From DATDOY01 sp035293045 (GTDB lineage: Bacteria > Actinomycetota > Acidimicrobiia > IMCC26256 > JACPCJ01): 5,399 nucleotides of DNA. This document shows, in pieces, positions 1 through 4,856 of the stretch (within the stretch, counting starts at the first letter, position 1; every line of letters begins with the position of its first letter). The notes beneath the pieces are model-generated. The model made no database searches and was not told where the DNA came from. It worked only from the letters and a program-made list of their open reading frames with translations. The position numbers and the translations under genes were made by a program. The stretch lies in the NCBI GenBank assembly GCA_035293045.1, contig DATDOY010000285.1, positions 1-5,399 on the forward strand, read 5' to 3'.

Positions 1-1
1 C

Positions 2-25
2 GTCGTGGAGTTCTACGCCCCCTGA
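2..25 (+). CDS. 3' end of an unidentified plus-strand gene (partial)
   Basis: Only seven codons and a TGA stop are inside the window; they read VVEFYAP. The reason to treat this as a gene end is indirect: the stop codon is followed at once by a stable GC-rich hairpin, and a gene convergent with the minus-strand operon would fit the spacing. Seven residues are far too few to name a family, so I give no function. The frame could also be chance, because almost every frame stays open over such a short stretch. Confidence 0.35.
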   Translation, partial: VVEFYAP

Positions 26-54
26 CCGGTCGCGCTACCCGTGCGCGCAACCGG
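26..54 (+). terminator. GC-rich hairpin between convergent genes, terminator-like
   Basis: The left arm at 26-35 (CCGGTCGCGC) pairs with the right arm at 45-54 (GCGCGCAACCGG region). This gives nine base pairs with one C/A mismatch (31 with 49) and a nine-base loop (36-44). It starts on the base after the TGA at 23-25 and lies about 40 bases beyond the stop of the minus-strand operon, so it could serve both directions. No T-run follows on either side, so it is not a classical intrinsic terminator; such hairpins without a U-tract are common after genes in high-GC actinobacteria. Its function is inferred from position. Confidence 0.45.
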
Positions 55-92
55 GACCGCGCCCGCATCCCCTCGCCACGTGAGCGCGTCGG

Positions 93-473
93 TCAGGGCG
101 CGCCGAGCAGCCGTTCCAAGAGCGAAGGATCGCCCGGCCACGCGTCGGTGATCGCGCCGCGTGGGGCGTGGCGTGCCGCGTACCGCAGGCACAACGCCAC
201 CACCACCAGGTCGTCGAGCGCGCCGACCACGGGTAGGAACTCGGGGATCAGGTCGATCGGAGACGCGGCCCAGATCGCGGCGAAGACGAGCCAGAACTTC
301 ACCCGCCGCGGAACGCGCGGATCGCGCATCAGGCGCTTCACGGTGACGACCGCGTGGGGGATGAAGAGCGCTGCTTCGCGGGCCATTCCGGCCGGCAGCC
401 GCCGCGCCAAGAGGAAGAGCGCGGCCCACACGACGAGGAGGACGGCGACGCCGAGGATCGCCAGACGGAGCAC
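93..473 (-). CDS. DUF1232 / YkvA-like small membrane protein
   Basis: This is a 126-residue protein of unknown biochemical function. Residues 2-23 form a strongly hydrophobic N-terminal segment followed by RR, a likely membrane anchor with the rest cytoplasmic. The middle and C-terminal part carries the DUF1232 (YkvA) hallmark: SPIDLIPEFLP at 71-81, then the acidic pair in GALDDLVVV at 84-92. A second hydrophobic stretch at about 60-70 precedes it. The start is GTG at 473-471 and shares one base with the bioD stop (TAGTG), so translation is probably coupled to bioD. There is no obvious Shine-Dalgarno sequence. It is the last gene of the biotin operon, which suggests co-expression but does not prove a role in biotin metabolism. 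The family call is firm; no function is known to me. Confidence 0.85.
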   Translation of the reverse strand: MLRLAILGVAVLLVVWAALFLLARRLPAGMAREAALFIPHAVVTVKRLMRDPRVPRRVKFWLVFAAIWAASPIDLIPEFLPVVGALDDLVVVALCLRYAARHAPRGAITDAWPGDPSLLERLLGAP

Positions 474-1117
474 TACGCGGGTACGAGCGCGGGAGGAAAA
501 GGCGCGAGGCCAGACTCCACGTCGAGATCTGGGATAGCGGGCACCAGACCCAAGACCGGCGCCATTTCCCGCAGCGCTTCGAGGTTGGTGGTCTCGGTGA
601 GGCCGGGATCGACGGGCCAGTTGGAGACCACGACCACCGGGTCGAAGCCGCGGCTGCGTGCGGCTTCCAGCGTGAGGGCCGTGTGGTTGAGCGTCCCGAG
701 TCCGGGCCGAGCGACGACGACGAGGTCGGCGGAAAGGGACCGGGCGAACTCCGCCATGTCAACGTCGTCCGAGAGCGGAACGAGCAAACCGCCGGCCCCC
801 TCGACGATCAAGAGGTCGCTTGTCTCGTGGAGGGCGAGGGCCTGTTGGCGCAGCGCGTCGACGTCGACGGTCGCGCCAGCCATCCGGGCGGCGACGGCCG
901 GAGCGAGCGCCTCACGGAATCGAGCGCCTTCTTCTCCCTCGACCCCCGTGACTCGAGTCACGAAGTCGACGTCACCCGGCTCGTCGGGTCCGAGTCCGGT
1001 CTGGACGGGCTTGAAGTAGCGAACGTCGAGTCCATCGGCGCGGCTCTGCAACGCCAGCGCCGCGCACGCCACCGTCTTGCCGACCCCCGTGTCGGTGCCG
1101 GTGACGAACTGAATCAC
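473..1117 (-). CDS. bioD: Dethiobiotin synthetase BioD
   Basis: A cytosolic ATP-dependent enzyme (EC 6.3.3.3) that closes the ureido ring of 7,8-diaminononanoate with CO2 to give dethiobiotin, the third step of ring assembly. In the 214-residue product the P-loop GTDTGVGKT is at 7-15, the substrate-binding KPVQTG at 36-41, LAPAVAARMAG at 71-81, and VEGAGGLLVP, with its catalytic/metal-site glutamate, at 105-114. RPGLGTLNHT follows at 137-146. The length is usual for the family. I chose the GTG at 1117-1115 because the P-loop then sits at the normal distance from the N terminus and because it forms a GTGA overlap with the bioF stop. An ATG at 1186 would add 23 Arg-rich residues encoded inside bioF. 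The far end overlaps the start of the DUF1232 gene by one base. Confidence 0.96.
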   Translation of the reverse strand: MIQFVTGTDTGVGKTVACAALALQSRADGLDVRYFKPVQTGLGPDEPGDVDFVTRVTGVEGEEGARFREALAPAVAARMAGATVDVDALRQQALALHETSDLLIVEGAGGLLVPLSDDVDMAEFARSLSADLVVVARPGLGTLNHTALTLEAARSRGFDPVVVVSNWPVDPGLTETTNLEALREMAPVLGLVPAIPDLDVESGLAPFPPALVPA

Positions 1118-2283
1118 GCGAGCGCGGCGAACGCGTCGACGGCTCGGCGCAGGTGCTCGTCGGTGTGGCTCGCCATCAGCGTGCACCGCAGCCGGGACGT
1201 CCCCTCGGGCACGGTCGGCGGCCGGATCGCGGGGGCGAGGACGCCCAACTCGAGCAGGCGGGCGGCGAGGTCGAGGGCGGCGCGCGCGTCGCCGACCATG
1301 ACCGGGACGACGGCGGCGTCAGGCCTGAGCGCGTCGAACCCGAGAAGGCGGAGCTCATCGTGGAACCGCCGGGCGCGCTCGCGCACGCGCTCGGGACGGC
1401 CCGGCTCGAGCGTCAGGATGTCGAGGGCGGCGAGGGCGGCGCCGACGACGGGGGGTGGCAGGGCGGTGTCGAAGATGAAGGCACGCGCGCGGTTGCGGAG
1501 GAAATCGCACAGCGCCTTCGACCCGGCGATGAATCCGCCCGACGCGCCGAGCGACTTCGACAGGGTCCCCATGATGATGGGTACGCGCTCTTCCATGCGG
1601 AAGTGGGCGACGGCGCCCCGCCCCTCGGGGCCGATCACGCCGGTGGCGTGCGCCTCGTCGACCATGAGCATGGCTCCGTAGGTCTCGCAGACGTCGGCGA
1701 GGTCGGGGAGGGGCGCGAGGTCACCGTCCATCGAGAAGACCGAGTCGGTGGCGACCAGCACACGGGCCGCGCCGTGGTCGCGTCGCCAGTCGGCGATGAG
1801 CTTCTCGAGTTGGTCCGCGTCGCAATGCGGATAGACGTGGATGTCCGCGCGCGACAACCGACAGCCGTCGATGATCGACGCGTGGTTGAGCTCGTCGGAG
1901 AACACGGCGTCGCCCGGGCCGACGAGGGCCGACACCGTGCCGAGGTTGGCGAGGTATCCCGAGGAGAACAGCACCGCGTCGGCGGTTCCCTTGAGTCCGG
2001 CGAGCCGGCGCTCGAGTTCGTCGTGAAGCTCGACGCTGCCCGTGATGAGGCGGGCCGAACCCGCGCCGACGCCCCACTCGTCGGCCGCCTGCTTTGCTGC
2101 GGCCACGACGCGGGGGTGGTTGGCGAGGCCGAGGTAGTTGTTCGACGCCAGCAGGATCACGCGCCGACCGTCGAGCGTGACTTCGGGATCCGGCGGCGAG
2201 GACAGCGAGCGCACGCGACGGCGCAGGGACGCGGCGTCGAGGTCGGCGAGACCGCTCGTCACGAACTCGAGCGGGTCGTTCAC
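1114..2283 (-). CDS. bioF: 8-amino-7-oxononanoate synthase BioF
   Basis: A PLP-dependent alpha-oxoamine synthase (EC 2.3.1.47) that condenses pimeloyl-ACP or pimeloyl-CoA with L-alanine to form KAPA, the first step of ring assembly. The 389-residue length is typical. Family signatures are all present: SNNYLGLANHP at 47-57, GVGAGSARLITGS at 71-83, SSGYLANLG at 107-115, SDELNHASIIDG at 129-140 (His134 should stack on PLP), VDEAHATGVIGPEGRG at 208-223 (Asp209 and His212 at the cofactor) and GTLSKSLGASGG at 239-250, with Lys243 as the Schiff-base lysine. The conserved C-terminal region APAIRPPTVPEGTSRLR is at 350-366. The related enzymes Kbl and ALA synthase are less likely given the operon. The start is GTG at 2283-2281, in a GTGA overlap with the bioA stop; an in-frame ATG five codons earlier is less likely. 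Confidence 0.96.
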   Translation of the reverse strand: MNDPLEFVTSGLADLDAASLRRRVRSLSSPPDPEVTLDGRRVILLASNNYLGLANHPRVVAAAKQAADEWGVGAGSARLITGSVELHDELERRLAGLKGTADAVLFSSGYLANLGTVSALVGPGDAVFSDELNHASIIDGCRLSRADIHVYPHCDADQLEKLIADWRRDHGAARVLVATDSVFSMDGDLAPLPDLADVCETYGAMLMVDEAHATGVIGPEGRGAVAHFRMEERVPIIMGTLSKSLGASGGFIAGSKALCDFLRNRARAFIFDTALPPPVVGAALAALDILTLEPGRPERVRERARRFHDELRLLGFDALRPDAAVVPVMVGDARAALDLAARLLELGVLAPAIRPPTVPEGTSRLRCTLMASHTDEHLRRAVDAFAALA

Positions 2284-3641
2284 GCGGCCGCCGTGCACGC
2301 CTCGTCGATGGCCTCGGCGACGGCCCCGACGAGTCGGGTCAGTTGGTCGTCAGTGATCGCCAGCGGGGGCATGAGGACCACGACGTCCCCCAGCGGTCGG
2401 ACGATGACGCCCTTGGGCCGCGCTCGGCGCGTCACGTCGGCGCCGACTTGAAGGGCCTCGGCGAACGGTTCCTTGGTGGCACGCTCGGCGACCAACTCGA
2501 TGCCGACCATCAGGCCCCGCTGGCGGACGTCGCCGACGTTCGGGTGATCTCGGAGGGGCGCGAGGAGATCGGCGAGGAGGGCGATCTTGGGCTGGATGGC
2601 TTCGAGCGTGCGCTCGTCCTCGAACACCTGGAGGTTGGCGAGGGCGGCGGCGCAACACAGCGGGTTCGCGGAGTACGAGTGCCCGTGGTACAGGGTCTTG
2701 TGTTCCTCGGGAGCACCAAGAAATGCTTCGAAGATCACCTCCGTGGCCAGCGTGGCCGACAGGGGCAGGTACCCGCCGGTGATCCCTTTGGCGAGGCACA
2801 TGATGTCGGGTTCCACGCCGTCGATCTCCGACGCGAACATGTGACCGGTGCGCCCGAATCCGGTCGCCACTTCGTCGACGACGAGCAGCACGCCGTGGCG
2901 TCGAGCGATCTCTGCGATGCGGGCGAGGTGTCCGTCGGGCGCCGTGATCATCCCCGCGGCGCCTTGCACCATGGGCTCGACCACGACGGCGGCGATGCGA
3001 TCCCCCTCGCGCGTGAGCACAGCGTCCAGCGCGTTGGCGCAGGCGAGATCGCACGACGGGTACTCCAGGCCGAGCGGACAGCGATAGCAGTACGGAGACG
3101 GGATGTCCGCGGTGGAAAAGAGCAGGGGCCGGTAGGTGTCGTGGAAGCGGTCGATGCCCCCGACCGACACCGCCCCGATGGTGTCGCCGTGGTACGCGTT
3201 CTCGAGGCGCACGAATCGATCGCGCTGCCCCTCGCCGGCGCCCTGGTTGCGCCAGTAGGAATACGCCATCTTCAGCGCCACCTCGACGGCGGCGGCGCCG
3301 TTCTCCGAGTAGAAGACGCGCGACAGTCGACCCGGGGCGATGGCGACGAGTTCGGCGGCGAGTTCGACCGCGGCCGGGTGCGTGAGGCCGAGAAACGTCG
3401 AATGCGCGATCCAGTTGAGCTGGTCGCGGATGGCGGCGTTGATCGTGGGGTGACCGTGGCCGTGCACGTTGACCCAGAGCGACGACACGCCGTCGAGGTA
3501 TCGGTTGCCGTCGGTGTCGATCAGCTCGCATCCCTCGCCGCGCTCGATGACGACCGGCTCGTCGTCGAGCCACACCGACATCGGCGTGAAGGGGTGCCAC
3601 ACGTACGCCTGATCGAGCTTGCGGAACTCGTCGGTCGTCAT
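2280..3641 (-). CDS. bioA: Adenosylmethionine/lysine-8-amino-7-oxononanoate transaminase BioA (lysine-type features)
   Basis: A class III PLP aminotransferase of 453 residues that converts KAPA to 7,8-diaminononanoate. It shows WHPFTPM at 15-21, SSLWVNVHGHGHP at 53-65, SENGAAAVEVALKMA at 112-126, NAYHGDT at 148-154, VEPMVQGAAGM at 221-231, VDEVATGFGRTG at 255-266 (Asp256 binds the PLP nitrogen), AKGITGGYLPLS at 284-295 (Lys285 is the Schiff-base lysine) and VRPLGDVVVLMPP at 414-426 (Arg415 matches E. coli Arg391). Phe18 replaces E. coli Tyr17, and HGHSYSANP at 319-327 replaces the E. coli-type HGPTFMGNP. Both resemble, from memory, the lysine-using Bacillus enzyme (BioK type), so the amino donor may be lysine rather than SAM. 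Four cysteines (185, 188, 197, 201) form a possible metal site. The ATG at 3641 makes an ATGA overlap with the bioB stop; the open frame upstream is non-homologous Arg-rich shadow sequence inside bioB. Confidence 0.95.
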   Translation of the reverse strand: MTTDEFRKLDQAYVWHPFTPMSVWLDDEPVVIERGEGCELIDTDGNRYLDGVSSLWVNVHGHGHPTINAAIRDQLNWIAHSTFLGLTHPAAVELAAELVAIAPGRLSRVFYSENGAAAVEVALKMAYSYWRNQGAGEGQRDRFVRLENAYHGDTIGAVSVGGIDRFHDTYRPLLFSTADIPSPYCYRCPLGLEYPSCDLACANALDAVLTREGDRIAAVVVEPMVQGAAGMITAPDGHLARIAEIARRHGVLLVVDEVATGFGRTGHMFASEIDGVEPDIMCLAKGITGGYLPLSATLATEVIFEAFLGAPEEHKTLYHGHSYSANPLCCAAALANLQVFEDERTLEAIQPKIALLADLLAPLRDHPNVGDVRQRGLMVGIELVAERATKEPFAEALQVGADVTRRARPKGVIVRPLGDVVVLMPPLAITDDQLTRLVGAVAEAIDEACTAAA

Positions 3642-4705
3642 TCGATCGCCAGCGGGATGCGGGTGCGGGGTGCGCGCGCCGGGAGGGCGTGGGTTCCGTC
3701 GGCGGCCACGACGTAGCGGCCCTCGCCTGGTCCCTCGGCGACCGGCATGCCGAGGGCTTCGAGGAGGGCGACGTCGTCCTGCGGCGCGCGCCCGAGCGTC
3801 GTGAGGTAGTTGCCGATGATGAGGGCGTTGGCGCCGGCGTACAGGCCCATCGCCTGGAGTTCTCCGAGGACGAGCTCGCGACCGCCGGCGAGCCGGATCC
3901 ACGCCGAGGGCATGACGAGACGGAACAGGGCGATGGCCTGGAGGGCCTCGCGGGCCGTGAGCACCGGCGTGTCGCCCAACGGCGTTCCCGGCCGCGGGTT
4001 CAAGAAGTTAACGGGAACCTCGCACGGTTCGAGCGCGGCGAGCTCGAAAGCGAAGTCGACGCGCTCGTCGAGCGTTTCGCCCATGCCCATGATCCCCCCG
4101 CAGCACAGCTCCATCCCGGCCGCCTTGGCCAGCAGCGCGGTTTCGACGCGGTCGTCGTAGGTGTGGGTCGTGCAAATGCGCGGGAACACCGACCGGGGTG
4201 CCTCGAGGTTGTGGTTGTAGCGGCGGACGCCATGCTCCGCGAGGCGGTGCGCCTGGTCCGCGGTGAGGAGGCCGAGCGAGCACGCCACTTCGAGACCCGT
4301 CTCCTCGTGCACGGCGTCGACGGCCTCGATCACCTTGTCGAGCAGCCGCTCGGACGGCCCGCGGACAGCGACGACGATGCAGAACTGGGTGGCGCCGGCG
4401 GCACGGCTGTCAGCCGCCGCCCCCACGATCTCCTGCAGGTCGAGGAACGGATAGACCTCGACGCCGGTCTCGAAATGGGCCGACTGCGAGCAGAAAGCGC
4501 AGTCCTCCGCGCACGCGCCCGACTTGGCGTTGATGAGGCTCTCGAGCTCGACCTCGGCCCCCTTGTACGCGAGCCGCACCTTGTGGGCGAGCGCGACCAC
4601 CTCGGGGAGATGTTCGAGCGGGAGGCGGGCGACGTCGAGCACTTCGGCCTTGGTCAGCGGGCGGCGTTCTTCGAGCAGGGCGCGTTCCGCGCGCACGAGC
4701 GGCAT
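3638..4705 (-). CDS. bioB: Biotin synthase BioB
   Basis: A radical SAM enzyme (EC 2.8.1.6) that inserts sulfur between C6 and C9 of dethiobiotin, the last step of the pathway. The 355-residue product has the radical-SAM motif CAEDCAFC with Cys65, Cys69 and Cys72 as [4Fe-4S] ligands, followed by SQSAHF. The ligands of the sacrificial [2Fe-2S] cluster are all in place: Cys109 (QFC), Cys142 (ACSLG), Cys202 (CCGGIMGMGE, 201-210) and Arg271 (IRLAGGRE), matching E. coli Cys97, Cys128, Cys188 and Arg260. YNHNLEAP at 163-170 and NFLNPRPGTPL at 233-243 are also family signatures. It is the first gene of the operon. The ATG at 4705-4703 has a good Shine-Dalgarno sequence (AGAGAGGA) five bases upstream. 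The C-terminal 30 or so residues look poorly conserved, as is usual for the family. Confidence 0.97.
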   Translation of the reverse strand: MPLVRAERALLEERRPLTKAEVLDVARLPLEHLPEVVALAHKVRLAYKGAEVELESLINAKSGACAEDCAFCSQSAHFETGVEVYPFLDLQEIVGAAADSRAAGATQFCIVVAVRGPSERLLDKVIEAVDAVHEETGLEVACSLGLLTADQAHRLAEHGVRRYNHNLEAPRSVFPRICTTHTYDDRVETALLAKAAGMELCCGGIMGMGETLDERVDFAFELAALEPCEVPVNFLNPRPGTPLGDTPVLTAREALQAIALFRLVMPSAWIRLAGGRELVLGELQAMGLYAGANALIIGNYLTTLGRAPQDDVALLEALGMPVAEGPGEGRYVVAADGTHALPARAPRTRIPLAIE

Positions 4706-4710
4706 GCCGG

Positions 4711-4718
4711 TCCTCTCT
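4711..4718 (-). promoter_or_regulatory. Ribosome binding site of bioB
   Basis: On the minus strand this reads AGAGAGGA, with AGGA ending five bases before the ATG of bioB. It is the only clear Shine-Dalgarno sequence in the operon; the downstream genes start within overlaps and appear to depend on coupled translation. It supports the chosen bioB start. Confidence 0.75.
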
Positions 4719-4747
4719 CTTGGGCGTCTCTCTGGGGGGACTGCGGA

Positions 4748-4778
4748 AGGTTATGCGCCGGGGCGCTCGGGGATCCCC
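4748..4778 (-). promoter_or_regulatory. Candidate promoter of the bio operon
   Basis: On the minus strand CATAAC (4755-4750), overlapping TAACCT (4753-4748), is the only AT-richer hexamer in the divergent region and resembles a -10 element; TAACCT fits the loose TANNNT pattern seen in actinobacteria. Seventeen bases upstream is GGGGAT (4778-4773), which is not a good -35. The distance to the bioB start would leave a 5' leader of about 35-40 bases. The assignment rests on one weak hexamer. Confidence 0.25.
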
Positions 4779-4779
4779 G
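4768..4779. repeat. Perfect 12-bp palindrome in the divergent promoter region
   Basis: CGGGGATCCCCG is perfectly self-complementary and lies where the -35 region of the putative bio promoter would be. It could be half of an operator or simply a chance palindrome in GC-rich DNA. It does not match the biotin-regulator sites I know (BirA, BioR or BioQ types). Confidence 0.35.
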
Positions 4780-4782
4780 TCG

Positions 4783-4798
4783 ACCGACGTCGATCGGT
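4783..4798. repeat. Inverted repeat, 5-bp arms, in the divergent promoter region
   Basis: The arms ACCGA (4783-4787) and TCGGT (4794-4798) flank a six-base spacer. GTC (4779-4781 side) and GAC beyond the right arm extend the symmetry if one base is bulged. It lies four bases from the palindrome at 4768-4779, so the two together could form a composite operator shared by bioB and mobA. This is weak evidence from symmetry alone. Confidence 0.25.
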
Positions 4799-4832
4799 GA
4801 CGCCCTCGTCGTGGTGTGAGGAGGGCCTTCTG

Positions 4833-4846
4833 CGAGACTCGTCTCG
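4833..4846. repeat. Inverted repeat just upstream of the mobA ribosome binding site
   Basis: CGAGAC (4833-4838) and GTCTCG (4841-4846) are exact inverted copies with a TC spacer. In RNA it would fold as a five-base-pair hairpin with a CUCG loop ending two bases before the GGAGGG of mobA, so it could affect mobA translation. In DNA it could be a small operator. No regulator is visible in the window to pair with it. Confidence 0.35.
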
Positions 4847-4847
4847 T

Positions 4848-4853
4848 GGAGGG
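4848..4853 (+). promoter_or_regulatory. Ribosome binding site of mobA
   Basis: GGAGGG lies three bases before the GTG at 4857, or four if only GGAGG pairs. The spacing is tight but usable, and it decides the GTG start. A second strong GGAGG lies at 4820-4824 but has no ATG, GTG or TTG at a suitable distance in the mobA frame; only a CTG at 4830 does. Confidence 0.55.
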
Positions 4854-4856
4854 CGT

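Noticed and set aside
13..762. A minus-strand open frame spanning the DUF1232 gene and part of bioD.
   Set aside because: It is Arg/Pro-rich with no recognisable domain, while the two overlapped genes have clear family motifs in their own frames.
1118..1186. A 23-residue N-terminal extension of BioD from an ATG at 1186.
   Set aside because: The BioD P-loop normally lies within the first 10-15 residues; the extension is Arg-rich and encoded inside bioF.
3642..3902. An 87-residue N-terminal extension of BioA in the same open frame.
   Set aside because: It is Arg- and Pro-rich, lies wholly inside bioB in another frame, and BioA proteins begin close to the WHPFT motif. The ATG at 3641 fits the family and the ATGA overlap.
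683..4819. Long plus-strand open frames antisense to the bio genes (683-1681, 1153-2451, 2343-3716 and 3689-4819).
   Set aside because: Their translations are low-complexity, rich in Arg, Gly, Glu and Val with no family motif, as expected for the antisense strand of very GC-rich genes.
4706..4856. A BirA, BioQ or BioR operator upstream of bioB.
   Set aside because: No half-site of these types is visible; the region is GC-rich and the palindromes found differ in sequence from them.
4706..4856. A riboswitch or molybdenum-cofactor RNA motif upstream of bioB or mobA.
   Set aside because: The region is too short for the known moco RNA on either side once promoters are allowed for, and I see no extended paired structure, only short palindromes.
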